From the NCBI RefSeq assembly GCF_002150765.1, contig NZ_MUYM01000006.1, forward strand, positions 15,430-79,429: a stretch of 64,000 bases of DNA, given 5' to 3'. Below, one piece after another: positions 8,380-16,777 of this stretch. A program made the position numbers and the translations under genes. The notes beneath the pieces are model-generated. The model saw only the letters and a list, made by a program, of their open reading frames with translations, was not told where the DNA came from and did not search any database. Position 1 is the first letter of the stretch. Each line of letters starts with the position of its first letter. This stretch comes from Lentzea kentuckyensis (GTDB lineage Bacteria; Actinomycetota; Actinomycetes; Mycobacteriales; Pseudonocardiaceae).

Positions 8380-9548
8380 CGCGAACCTCCGGTGTAGAAC
8401 TGCTCGATCACCAGGCAGACCCGGTCGACCTGACCGGGGAGCAGGTCGGGGTACAGGGGCAGCGCGAGCGCGCGCTCCGCGGCCGCTTCGGCGACCGGGA
8501 AGTCGCCGGGGCGGTGGCCGAGCTCGGCGAAGCAGGGCTGCAGGTGCAGCGGGCGCGGGTAGTAGGTCTCGGTCCCGATGCCCTCCTGCGCCAGCCGGTC
8601 CGCCAGCTCGTCGCGGCGCTCGGCCTCGACGAGGTAGACGTACCAGACCGGGTTGGCCGCGACCCCTCTGTCCACAACGGACGGACGACGCACCTGGCGG
8701 ATGCCCGCCAGTCCCTCGTCGTAGCGGCGGGCCAGCTCCGCGCGCCTGGCGACGGCCCGGTTCAGCCGTGGCAGCCTGGTCAGCAGCACGGCGGCCTGCA
8801 CCTCGTCGGTCTTGCTGTTGGTGCCGGAGACTGCGGCGGCGTTGGAGATCCCGGAGATCCGGCCGACCGTGGTGCCCATCCGGCCGTGGTGGCGCAGCAC
8901 CGCGCACCGGTCGGCGACGATCTTGTCGTCGGTGATCACCATGCCCGCGTCGCCGAGCGCGCCCAGGGTCTTGGTGGGGAAGAAGGACAGCACGCCGCCG
9001 AGCCCGTGCAGGCCCGCGTGCACCCCGCTCTGGAACATCGCGATGGCCTCCGCGCTGTCCTCGATGACCGCGACACCTGCCTCGGCGGCCACCGCGGTGA
9101 TCGCCGCCATGTCCGCCATCTGGTTGAACAGGTGCACCGGCATGATCGCCTTGGTCCGCTCGGTGATCGCGGCCTTGATCGCGCCGGGGTCGATCGCGTA
9201 GGTGCCGGGCTCGACGTCGACGAACACCGGCCGGGCACCGGTGTGCCAGACCGTGGACGCCGTGGCGAAGAACGAGTAGCACGGCACGATCACCTCGTCG
9301 CCGGGACCGATGCCCGCGGCGCGCATCAGCAGGATCAGCGCGTCGGTGGCGCTGTTCATCCCGATCGCGTACCGGGCCCCGGTGAACCGGGCGATCTCCT
9401 GCTCGAGCTGCTCGGTCTTGACACCATGGGAGTACTTGCTGAGGTCGAAGACGTCGTTGAGATGCTGTTCCAGGTCCGGCCACTCCGACTCGAACGACGC
9501 ACGCGCGTCGAAGAACGGCACAGGTTCACCCTGACTGTCCTGCGGCAT
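8376..9548 (-). CDS. DegT/DnrJ/EryC1/StrS family PLP aminotransferase (copy 2)
   Basis: 390 aa, with the same fold as its downstream neighbour. The PLP lysine lies in SFFPTKTLGALGDAG, preceded by VIEDSAEAIA. The GIGxETYYP segment near the C-terminus is typical of StrS-type enzymes. The start overlaps the end of the Gfo/Idh gene by 23 bp, so translation is probably coupled. Pairing with an upstream Gfo/Idh dehydrogenase recalls WlbA/WlbE-type oxidation-transamination at C3 of UDP-sugar uronic acids, which fits the dehydrogenase in this operon. The exact substrate is not determinable here. Confidence 0.9.
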   Translation of the reverse strand: MPQDSQGEPVPFFDARASFESEWPDLEQHLNDVFDLSKYSHGVKTEQLEQEIARFTGARYAIGMNSATDALILLMRAAGIGPGDEVIVPCYSFFATASTVWHTGARPVFVDVEPGTYAIDPGAIKAAITERTKAIMPVHLFNQMADMAAITAVAAEAGVAVIEDSAEAIAMFQSGVHAGLHGLGGVLSFFPTKTLGALGDAGMVITDDKIVADRCAVLRHHGRMGTTVGRISGISNAAAVSGTNSKTDEVQAAVLLTRLPRLNRAVARRAELARRYDEGLAGIRQVRRPSVVDRGVAANPVWYVYLVEAERRDELADRLAQEGIGTETYYPRPLHLQPCFAELGHRPGDFPVAEAAAERALALPLYPDLLPGQVDRVCLVIEQFYTGGSR

Positions 9549-10581
9549 TGCTCGCCTCCAGCAGATCTTCCGGTTGGTGAGGCGCGGTGACGCTGATCTG
9601 CTCGGCCGCGCTGATGATCTCGGTGACGCGGGCTCCGAAGCGCACGTCGCTGGTGGGCTTGGGGCCGACGCCGAGGAAGTAGGCGTAGGCGCTGAACAGG
9701 AAACGGCGGACCGTGTCGTCGTAGAGCACCTGGTGCCGCACGGCCTCGCCGGCCCCGGACCTGCTGAAGAGCTGCGCGTACCGGTCGGCGCTGTCGCACG
9801 GGTGGAAGCCCGTGAGGCTGGACCCGTCGGCCCAGGTGATGCGGGTCGAGCGTTCGCGCCACGGTGCGGCCAGGTTCGAGCGCAAGGTCACGTCCGCGCC
9901 GCCAGCGGTGCGCAGCGTGAGCTCCGCCGCGCCCATCCGGGGATAGCACGCGTCGCCGATGCGCAGGTCCGTGCACGAGGCGGCCACGACAGTGCAGTCC
10001 TCGTCGCCGAGCAGGGCGAGCAGGAGGGTGACCAGGTGCGGGATCTCGACGTGGAACGCGGACCTGTGCGCGGTGTTGTCCATGGTCCGCTCGAACCGGG
10101 GTTTGAACTGGGACAACAGCATCGAGCGCACAGGAGTCCCGGCACGGGCGAGCAGCACCCGGCGGATCTCGTCGGTGAGCGCGCTCGCCGACCAGTTCGC
10201 CACCACCAGCACATCGGCGAGCCCTCGTGCGCACAGGTCGACCATCGCCGCCGCGTCGGACGGGCGGGTGGCCATCGGCTTCTCCACGATGAACCGCCGG
10301 TAGCCCAGCTCGCTCGCCTCGGCGACGATCCGGGCGTGGGTCGCGGGCGGGGTGCACACGTGCACCACGCTGTCGGCGTGCGGATCGGGAGACGGCAGCC
10401 GCGAACGCACGGTGCCCGGTGCCGAGCCGGGCAGCGGACTGCCGGCGTGTGCGGGGTCGACGACGGTCAGCACACCGCTCGCGTGTGCCCTCGCCACGAG
10501 GTCGGCGAGCGCCGGCAGGTGGAAGGACCTCGCGGAGTGGCCGTAGCCGACGAGCACGGTGTTCAGCGGGCGGATCGTCAT
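9526..10581 (-). CDS. Gfo/Idh/MocA family oxidoreductase (copy 2)
   Basis: 351 aa, N-terminal Rossmann domain starting VLVGYGHSARSFHLPAL and a HVCTPPATHARIV strand. The conserved family lysine lies in RFIVEKPMATRP. The C-terminal domain contains the HVEIPHLVTLLLALLG helix. The ATG overlaps the upstream small gene (ATGA); a longer upstream reading was rejected as it lacks similarity. It is likely an NAD(P)-dependent oxidation or reduction of a sugar or cyclitol intermediate, in partnership with the DegT enzymes. Confidence 0.85.
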   Translation of the reverse strand: MTIRPLNTVLVGYGHSARSFHLPALADLVARAHASGVLTVVDPAHAGSPLPGSAPGTVRSRLPSPDPHADSVVHVCTPPATHARIVAEASELGYRRFIVEKPMATRPSDAAAMVDLCARGLADVLVVANWSASALTDEIRRVLLARAGTPVRSMLLSQFKPRFERTMDNTAHRSAFHVEIPHLVTLLLALLGDEDCTVVAASCTDLRIGDACYPRMGAAELTLRTAGGADVTLRSNLAAPWRERSTRITWADGSSLTGFHPCDSADRYAQLFSRSGAGEAVRHQVLYDDTVRRFLFSAYAYFLGVGPKPTSDVRFGARVTEIISAAEQISVTAPHQPEDLLEASNAAGQSG

Positions 10582-11000
10582 CGGGTCGTCTCCGCCGGGA
10601 CGATCCCCGCCTCGAACCGGATCCGCTGTTCGACCTCGAGCCCGAGCGTCGCGGCGGTGGCCAGCGCGTCGGCGGCGATCAGAACGTTGTAGTGGTTGGG
10701 GAAGTGGCACTCGTCGAACCCCGCGACGACGCCGATCCTCACCTCGCCCACCAGCACGTCGTCGCCCACGTCGATCACGCCGGCGCCGTCGATCTCGACG
10801 AAGCCGAGGAACCCCACCCGATCGACGGTGTCGCCGCCGATCAGTCCACTGTGGTCGGTGGTGACCAGCTCGTGCACCTCACCCGCCCGGACGCAGCGGC
10901 TCTGCTCGGCGATGAGCTTCATCCCCCGTTCCGTGCGCTCGTGGAACAACAGCTTCACCAGCGCACCGCTGATCGGCCTTTTCGTGCTGCCAGAACGCAT
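10578..11000 (-). CDS. Small conserved protein of unknown function (DUF6917-like?)
   Basis: 140 aa with no signal peptide or membrane segment. It is rich in beta-strand-like segments (VDRVGFLGFVEIDG, VLVGEVRIGVVAGFDE) followed by CHFPNHYNVLI, and looks like a compact beta-barrel domain. I associate this pattern tentatively with DUF6917 but cannot confirm it. It lies between two Gfo/Idh genes, 18 bp from the first and overlapping the second by 4 bp, so it is very likely co-translated with them and belongs to the pathway. No function is assigned. Confidence 0.7.
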   Translation of the reverse strand: MRSGSTKRPISGALVKLLFHERTERGMKLIAEQSRCVRAGEVHELVTTDHSGLIGGDTVDRVGFLGFVEIDGAGVIDVGDDVLVGEVRIGVVAGFDECHFPNHYNVLIAADALATAATLGLEVEQRIRFEAGIVPAETTR

Positions 11001-11018
11001 GCATCCCCCAGAGTCAGA

Positions 11019-11936
11019 TCATCCGCCGAGCCGGTAGGCGTCCGCGACCAGTTGTGCCACGCGGTGCCCGGTGTCCTGGCGGACGGTGGCGCCCGCCACC
11101 GTCCGCGCGAACTCGTCCACCAGTGCCTCGTACTCGTGGTGCAGCGAGGACTTGAACTCCGTGAAGCCGCCCAGCATGTCCGCGGACTCACGGCCGCCGT
11201 CCCACCCGACGGTCACCGCCTTGTCCTCGCCGCGGTCGTACGCCCAGTCGAGCTCGACCGTGCCGCGGCCGCCGGCCGCCGTCTCCAGGCCGATCACTGC
11301 CCGCAGGTCGATGCCGCGCGCGTCCCGCTCGATCTCGCTGCTGCGAACCGAGACGTCGCCCAGCAGAAAGAGCAGCGTGTCGAATGCGTTGGGACCGTTG
11401 TCCATCACGCAGCCCCCGCCGCACCGGTCCGGGTCGAGATACCAGGTGTCGTCACCGCAGTGCTCCTCGATCTTCTCGCGGTAGGTGAGGGTGAAAGAGG
11501 AGGGTGCGGGCAGGACGCGCATCCTGTCCCGCAACTGGATGACGTTGCTGTTGTACCGGCGGTGAAACGACGTGAGAAGCGTTCTGCCCCGCACCGCGGC
11601 GAGTTCGGTCAGTTCCCGTGCCTGCTCCGGATCGGTCGCGAGCGGTTTTTCGCAGCACACGTGTTTGCCAGCGAGTAGCGCTTCTTCGCACACCGGTCGG
11701 TGCAGGTCGTTCGGGAGTGTCACGATCACCGCGTCGACATCGCCGGAATCGAGCACTTCGCGGTAGTCCGTCACAAAACGTGCCCCGGCGGGCGCCAGCT
11801 CCTGTTTTTCGGGACGGCGATCGCAGACCACGGTGAGCTCGACGTCCGAATTGAGGGATAACGCCCGGAGATAGAAGCGCGAGATGGCACCCAGGCCGAT
11901 GACCGCGAATCGAAGCACGTTCCCGAGTCTGCGCAA
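11019..11936 (-). CDS. Gfo/Idh/MocA family oxidoreductase (copy 1), first gene of the operon
   Basis: 305 aa, with the Rossmann motif VIGLGAISRFYLRAL at the N-terminus, VIVTLPNDLHRPVCEEAL, and the conserved lysine in VCCEKPLATDPEQ. The substrate domain has DNGPNAFDTLLFLLG. It is shorter than typical members (about 330-350 aa). As the first gene of the 11-gene leftward operon, it sits across a 279-bp gap from the divergent IclR gene, so the operon promoter must lie in that gap. Probable NAD(P)-dependent sugar oxidoreductase. Confidence 0.85.
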   Translation of the reverse strand: MRRLGNVLRFAVIGLGAISRFYLRALSLNSDVELTVVCDRRPEKQELAPAGARFVTDYREVLDSGDVDAVIVTLPNDLHRPVCEEALLAGKHVCCEKPLATDPEQARELTELAAVRGRTLLTSFHRRYNSNVIQLRDRMRVLPAPSSFTLTYREKIEEHCGDDTWYLDPDRCGGGCVMDNGPNAFDTLLFLLGDVSVRSSEIERDARGIDLRAVIGLETAAGGRGTVELDWAYDRGEDKAVTVGWDGGRESADMLGGFTEFKSSLHHEYEALVDEFARTVAGATVRQDTGHRVAQLVADAYRLGG

Positions 11937-12215
11937 CGGCGCGGCGGCGGTGAATCTGGAAGATGACTGTTCGGAGCTTGCCCGAATTAGTACGATCGGG
12001 TGACGGCGCGCCGCTGGTGTCGATCACGTGCGGTAATCGCGCCTGCGGCGCATCTGTCATCTGACGGTCATCGTGCTTTGGGCTGGTGCGAACGGCCGGA
12101 GCGCTTCAGGAGCATGTGGTAGAAAGGTTTGAGTTGAGCATGTGGGGATGCTGGCTTGCGCGATCATCGGGCTTTCGGCGTTGCTCGGCGTCGCGTTAAC
12201 GTGGGGGTTGACTGT
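11937..12215. promoter_or_regulatory. Divergent promoter region with repeats
   Basis: The gap between the leftward operon and the IclR gene. It contains an inverted repeat CCCGA-N10-TCGGG (11981-12000) and a 10-bp direct repeat GAGCATGTGG (12110-12119 and 12136-12145, 26 bp apart). Either could be the binding site of the adjacent IclR regulator. No convincing -35/-10 pair was assigned. Confidence 0.4.
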
Positions 12216-12998
12216 ATGACGTTCGAATCTGAGGGCATTTTGTCGTTTGCGCCGGACGTCTCGGCGCAGCCGCAGTCGAAATTGCTCGGTTCCATGCTGG
12301 CCAGAGGGCTCGCGCTGTTGGAGGCGTTCGAGCCGCACGACGTGGAGCTGTCGCAGACCGAGCTGGCCAAGCGGACCGACCTGCCCAAGCCGACGGTGCA
12401 CCGACTGGCGGCGGAGCTGGTCAGGTGGGGTGCGCTGGAGCGCGGCAAGACCGGTGTCCGGCTGGGACAGTGGCTCTACCAGCTCGGTGGGCGCGCGCCA
12501 CGCGTCGGTCTGATGCGGGCGGTCTCGCAGCCGTTCCTGGACCGTCTGCACGAGCTGACCGGTGAGTACGTGTGCCTGTCGATGCCGGGCAGGGGGCGTG
12601 CGGTCGACGTGGCCGGTGCCGGGTGCTCGTCGTCGTTGCGCACCACCTTCCCTGCCCGGAACGGCACGGTCAGTCCTGCGGCGGCCCGTGCGCTGGCGCT
12701 GCGCAAGTTCGACGAGGCCGACCTGCCCGTGGCGGTGCGGGTGTCCGCACGGGAGTGGCTCGGCGCGGCCTCACCGGCCGATGTGCCGGTGATCCCGCTG
12801 CCGAGGCCGTCCGAGCAACTGTCCAGTGTGGCCGTGCGGATCCAGGTGGCGGACACGCTGGTCGCCGCGGTCTCGGCGGTCAGCCTGAGGCCGGCCTTCG
12901 ACCCGAGGACGGCGGGCACACACGCTCGCGCGATCGCCGTGGCGATCGGCCGGCAGCTCGCGATGATCTCCGAGTTCTCCGAGGAATTCGACAGGTAG
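12216..12998 (+). CDS. IclR family transcriptional regulator
   Basis: 260 aa. The N-terminal winged helix-turn-helix has LSQTELAKRTDLPKPTVHRL followed by the wing, then an IclR effector domain with RAVSQPFLDRLHELTGEYV. The effector domain looks short and diverged in the middle. The ATG at 12216 follows a GGGGG stretch; an earlier in-frame start at 12156 adds residues that do not look like IclR sequence. It is divergent from the 11-gene operon and upstream of the radical SAM operon, so it is the most likely pathway-specific regulator of both. Confidence 0.85.
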   Translation: MTFESEGILSFAPDVSAQPQSKLLGSMLARGLALLEAFEPHDVELSQTELAKRTDLPKPTVHRLAAELVRWGALERGKTGVRLGQWLYQLGGRAPRVGLMRAVSQPFLDRLHELTGEYVCLSMPGRGRAVDVAGAGCSSSLRTTFPARNGTVSPAAARALALRKFDEADLPVAVRVSAREWLGAASPADVPVIPLPRPSEQLSSVAVRIQVADTLVAAVSAVSLRPAFDPRTAGTHARAIAVAIGRQLAMISEFSEEFDR

Positions 12999-13005
12999 GG
13001 CGGCC

Positions 13006-13569
13006 ATGCGGTCCACTGTGGACGTACGCGGCCTCGTCGGGCGGCTCGGTGACCGGATCCTGGTCCTCGGTTGCCCCGGCAGCGGGAAGACCACGCTCGC
13101 CACCGAGATGGCCGCGGTGAGCGGGCTGCCGTGCGTGCACCTGGACGACGAGTTCTTCGGTCCCGGCTGGCAGCCCCTGCCGCAGGACAGGTGGTGTGCC
13201 CGCCAGCGGGAGCTGACCAGCGGGCCGCGCTGGATCGTCGACGGCAACCACGCGTCGACGCTGCCGGTGCGGCTCGCCGGCGCGACCGGCGTCGTGATCG
13301 TGGACGTGGCCGGGACGCGCTGCCTGCTCCGTTACCTGAAGCGGTCGCTCGGCATCGCGCTCGGTCCCGCCCGCGCGGTGCCCGCGTACATGCGCGACCC
13401 GGTGACCGGCAGACGCCGGGTGTTCGACCGGCCTTTCTCCTTCGCCCGATTCATCCTCCGCTTCCGTTCAACTGTGCTGCCGCAGATGACGACCCTGTTG
13501 GGTGAATCTTTCGCGGGTCCGGTGATCCACTTGCGGGACGGCGTCGAGCAGGCCGGTGTTTCACGGTGA
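13006..13569 (+). CDS. Adenylate-kinase-like P-loop protein (FlaR/topology modulation type)
   Basis: 187 aa with a Walker A motif GCPGSGKTT near residues 22-30 and the LDDEFFGPGW and IVDGNH segments typical of small nucleotide/shikimate-kinase-like proteins annotated as DNA topology modulation protein FlaR. It starts 7 bp after the IclR gene and is probably co-transcribed. It likely phosphorylates a small molecule using ATP. Its role in the pathway is unknown; self-resistance or precursor phosphorylation are possibilities. Confidence 0.75.
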   Translation: MRSTVDVRGLVGRLGDRILVLGCPGSGKTTLATEMAAVSGLPCVHLDDEFFGPGWQPLPQDRWCARQRELTSGPRWIVDGNHASTLPVRLAGATGVVIVDVAGTRCLLRYLKRSLGIALGPARAVPAYMRDPVTGRRRVFDRPFSFARFILRFRSTVLPQMTTLLGESFAGPVIHLRDGVEQAGVSR

Positions 13570-13665
13570 GAAACACGGCGTTCCCCTCGCCGGGTACCGC
13601 CCGCACACTGGGTCGGTAAATGCGGTGGTGCGGCCCCCGCCGCGCATCGAGACGAGGGAGTCGCT

Positions 13666-15000
13666 TTGAAGGTCCTGGTCATCTGGCCCCCACATGTACC
13701 CAGCTACTTCAATGCCGGCCACCATTCACCGCTCTACCAGACGGCGTCTTATCTGCGCACCCTGCCGGAATCGCACGAAGTCGTGACGTGTGAGGCCGGA
13801 TTGCTCAACATGAACTGGAAGGCAGTGGGCGACCTGCTTTTCCAGGGAGACTTCGACGTCATCGCGGTCATGAACGACTTCGACGCGGTCGACGGTCTCG
13901 AGCGATTCATCCACTACGCGCGCGAGCTCACCCCCAAGAGCAAGCTGATCGCGTTCGGCCGGTTGAGCAACATGAATCCCGGTTTCTTCACCGCGCTCGA
14001 TTTCGACGCGGTGGTCGTCAACGGCGACTTCGAATGCGGCGTGGCCGGCTACCTCACTGCGCTGGCGGGTGGAGGACCCGTTCTGGGGCTGCCCGGGACG
14101 TTCGTCCGAGCCGGCGAGGAATGGCTTCCCCCGAGCGGGAACGGGCTTTTCCTGCCGGCCGAGGAGTGGGCGCTGCCGGAGATCGCCGAGATCCCCTACC
14201 GGGCCTACGACCAGCTGTACGCGCAGGACACCCACAAGTTCTGCGGCATCCCGTTCCGGCGGGAGCTGGTGGTGCCGGTCTCCCGAGGCTGTCCGATCGG
14301 CTGCGACTACTGCGACGTCCACCAGATCTTCGGCCTGGCCGAGCGGCGGCTGTCGGTGGACGCGGTGCTCGCCTACGTGGACGAGTGCTTCGCCAAGGAA
14401 CCCTTCGAGTACGTCGCCTTCTACGCGCCGACGTTCACGTTGAAGAAGGCTTGGGTGCGGGAGCTGTGCGACCGGTTGACCGCCAGGGACGAGAAGATCC
14501 GCTGGAAGTGCGCCACGACCGTGCACCACCTCGACGAGGACCTGGTCTCCAGGATGGGCGCGTCGGGCTGCGTGCGGATCTCGGTCGGTCTCGAGACGCT
14601 GGAACCGGCGGGCCACGGCGCGCTGCCGAGGGCAAAGCAGATCCACGAGGAGCAGTTCCGCGAGCTTGGCCGGTGGTGTGCGGAGGCGGGCATCGAGCTC
14701 AACGCGTTCGTCATCGTCGGCCTGCCGGGTACCTCCGCCGAGGGCGTCGCCCGCACCCGAGTGGTCGTGACCGAGTCCGGGGCACGGTTCCGCCCCACCG
14801 TGTACACGCCGTTCGAGCGGATGACTCCGGCGATGCGTGCCGACGAGCTCAACCGGTACAACCGCCAGACGTTCCTCGACGGCGCGCTGCCGCCCGGTAC
14901 CGACACGGCTCCGCTCTACCGGTACGTCTTCGGCGTCGAAGAGCGGATCACCTCGGTGCACGAACAGATACCGCAGCGTTCGGAGCACGTCGCGTCATGA
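13666..15000 (+). CDS. Radical SAM enzyme with N-terminal B12-binding-like domain
   Basis: 444 aa, TTG start preceded by GAGGGAG. The N-terminal ~150 residues resemble a cobalamin-binding Rossmann domain (VLVIWPP start) without a DxHxxG motif, as in base-off class B enzymes. The radical SAM cluster ligands are C209, C213 and C216 (SRGCPIGCDYC), followed by RISVGLETLE and FVIVGLPGTS, typical of the SAM-binding barrel. Cobalamin-dependent radical SAM enzymes often methylate unactivated carbons, but other rearrangements occur. First gene of a tightly packed six-gene operon. Substrate unknown; an amino-acid or peptide-like metabolite is plausible given the adjacent HisC-like aminotransferase. Confidence 0.88.
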   Translation: MKVLVIWPPHVPSYFNAGHHSPLYQTASYLRTLPESHEVVTCEAGLLNMNWKAVGDLLFQGDFDVIAVMNDFDAVDGLERFIHYARELTPKSKLIAFGRLSNMNPGFFTALDFDAVVVNGDFECGVAGYLTALAGGGPVLGLPGTFVRAGEEWLPPSGNGLFLPAEEWALPEIAEIPYRAYDQLYAQDTHKFCGIPFRRELVVPVSRGCPIGCDYCDVHQIFGLAERRLSVDAVLAYVDECFAKEPFEYVAFYAPTFTLKKAWVRELCDRLTARDEKIRWKCATTVHHLDEDLVSRMGASGCVRISVGLETLEPAGHGALPRAKQIHEEQFRELGRWCAEAGIELNAFVIVGLPGTSAEGVARTRVVVTESGARFRPTVYTPFERMTPAMRADELNRYNRQTFLDGALPPGTDTAPLYRYVFGVEERITSVHEQIPQRSEHVAS

Positions 15001-16100
15001 GCGTTCCGGAGCCGTCGTTCGTGGTCCGGGAGAGTGCGCTGACCGTGCGCCGGACCCCGCGCGCAGACCACAGCGACGTGATGAACCTCAAGAGCTGCGA
15101 GATGCAGCACCCGGACGCCGAAGTCCTGCTCGACGAGGTGCTGGGCCGGCTCACCGCCCGTGACGTGTTCCGCTACCCGTACCTGGGAACGCTGACCCGG
15201 CGGCTCGCCCAGGCCCACGACGTCGACGAGGACTCCCTGCTGGTGACCGCCGGATCGTGCACCGCCATCGGCCTCGTGGTCGACGCGCTCGCGGAGCCCG
15301 CGGGCCGGTTGCTGGTGCAGGAGCCCAGTTTCGAGAGCTGGCGCTACTACGCCGCACTGCGCGGCGTTCCTGTCACGCGGTGTCCCGGCCTGACGGGCGA
15401 GCCGGTGCGGGACACCCACCGCGCGCTCGTCGAAGCCATGCGCACGTCACCGCCGTCGATCGTGGCGATGACCAACCCCGGCAACCCGACCGGCACGGTG
15501 ACCCCTCTGTCCGAAGTGGACAACCTCGCCGCGGTCGCCGCCGAGCACGGCCATCTGCTGGTCGTCGACGAGTGCTACGCCGCGTTCGCCGGAATGGCTC
15601 ACGCCACCCTGCTCTCCCGGCACCCCAACCTGATCGTGCTGCGGTCGCTGTCCAAGAGCTGGGCAATGGCCGGCGGCCGGGTGGCGTGCGTGTTCGCGGC
15701 GCCCAGGATCATCGACTACCTCAGCCGGTTCCGCCCGGACAGCACGCTGGCCACCCCGTCGGTGCGGATCGCCGTGGAGCTCGCGGGTGAGATCGACCGG
15801 CTGCGGGCGATCTGGCGGGACGTGGCGGAGATCAGGGACGGGTTCGCGGCGCGCGTGCTCGGAGACCATCCGCGGTGGACGGCGCTGAGATCGGGGGCGA
15901 ACTTCGTCACGTTCGTCACCGGGACCCCGGGCGAGGGCAAGCGGTTGGAACGGGAGCTGTCCGCGCGCCGGATCAGGATCCGCGGCCTCGACGACGTGCC
16001 GGGCCTCGACGGCTGCCTGCGGTTCTCACTCGCGGACAGGGACGTGATGCGGACCGTGGCCGACGTGCTGGCGGATGTCACGTCGTCGGCGAGGTGCTGA
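14997..16100 (+). CDS. Class I/II PLP aminotransferase, HisC-like
   Basis: 367 aa, fold-type I. Motifs: TNPGNPTGTVTPL, VVDECYAAFAG and the PLP lysine K220 in SLSKSWAMAGGR, then a C-terminal RFSLADRDVM. This matches histidinol-phosphate aminotransferase and threonine-phosphate decarboxylase relatives rather than a known HisC. The ATG overlaps the radical SAM stop (ATGA). Candidate roles are transamination or decarboxylation of an amino acid intermediate, or a PLP-dependent oxidation; it cannot be resolved by eye. Confidence 0.87.
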   Translation: MSVPEPSFVVRESALTVRRTPRADHSDVMNLKSCEMQHPDAEVLLDEVLGRLTARDVFRYPYLGTLTRRLAQAHDVDEDSLLVTAGSCTAIGLVVDALAEPAGRLLVQEPSFESWRYYAALRGVPVTRCPGLTGEPVRDTHRALVEAMRTSPPSIVAMTNPGNPTGTVTPLSEVDNLAAVAAEHGHLLVVDECYAAFAGMAHATLLSRHPNLIVLRSLSKSWAMAGGRVACVFAAPRIIDYLSRFRPDSTLATPSVRIAVELAGEIDRLRAIWRDVAEIRDGFAARVLGDHPRWTALRSGANFVTFVTGTPGEGKRLERELSARRIRIRGLDDVPGLDGCLRFSLADRDVMRTVADVLADVTSSARC

Positions 16101-16748
16101 ATGTCCTTCGACCTGAACGACATCGAGCTGTCCGAGGTGTCCGAGGTGCACGAGCGGCCGTTCCGGCACGCGGTGTTCGGCGAACGGGCGCTGCTCGCGC
16201 CGGACGCGGTGGCCGAGCTGGTGGAGTCGTTCCCCGGCGCCGGTGTGCTGGACACGTTCCGGCGCACCGCCGGCAGCGACAAGACCTACCTCGCGAACAT
16301 GGCGACCCTGCACGACCACCGCGGCTGGTCGGACAAGGTGCGCATGATGGCGCCGTGCTGGCGAACGCTCGCCCACCAGCTGGTCGAGTCCGACTACGCC
16401 CGGCGCCTGTCCGCGCTGCTCGGCGTTCCGCCGGGACCCGTGACGCTGGAACTGCGGCTGACCGAGTACACCGAGGGCGGCTGGATGTCCCGGCACACCG
16501 ACCGTCCGGACAAGCTGTTCTCGCAGAACCTCTACCTCTGTCCACAGTGGTCGGATCAGTGGGGAGGCGGGCTGGCCCTGTACGAGGGCGAGCACGACGA
16601 GGAACCGTCGGCGGTGTTCCTGCCCGGTGCGGGCACCTCACTGGCGTTCGCGAGGACCGACCGGTCCTGGCACGAGGTGCTGCCGGTGTCCGCCGGCGCG
16701 CCCGCGCCCAGGCGGGCGTTGCTGGTGCACGGCTACCGGCCGCGGTGA
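16101..16748 (+). CDS. 2OG-Fe(II) oxygenase (prolyl-hydroxylase-like)
   Basis: 215 aa. A compact double-stranded beta-helix oxygenase with the facial triad intact: H132-T-D134 (RHTDRP) and H191 (SWHEV), with a following Arg in APRRALLVHGY for 2-oxoglutarate. The GGGLALYEG segment is typical of 2OG-FeII_Oxy_3-type enzymes. The ATG immediately follows the aminotransferase stop (TGA/ATG). It probably hydroxylates or otherwise oxidises the intermediate made by the operon. Confidence 0.87.
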   Translation: MSFDLNDIELSEVSEVHERPFRHAVFGERALLAPDAVAELVESFPGAGVLDTFRRTAGSDKTYLANMATLHDHRGWSDKVRMMAPCWRTLAHQLVESDYARRLSALLGVPPGPVTLELRLTEYTEGGWMSRHTDRPDKLFSQNLYLCPQWSDQWGGGLALYEGEHDEEPSAVFLPGAGTSLAFARTDRSWHEVLPVSAGAPAPRRALLVHGYRPR

Positions 16749-16777
16749 GCACCACTACCCGATCAGGAGGAAGAACC

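Noticed and set aside
7267..9483. A 738-codon frame covering both DegT genes
   Set aside because: Only the 3' half is DegT-like in this frame; the first half is the shadow of the upstream DegT gene, which is in another frame.
12164..12448. Minus-strand frame in the IclR start region
   Set aside because: Shadow of the winged-helix coding sequence; no independent support.
13726..14988. 420-codon minus-strand frame opposite the radical SAM gene
   Set aside because: Composition is typical of an antisense shadow in GC-rich DNA; the plus strand holds all radical SAM motifs.
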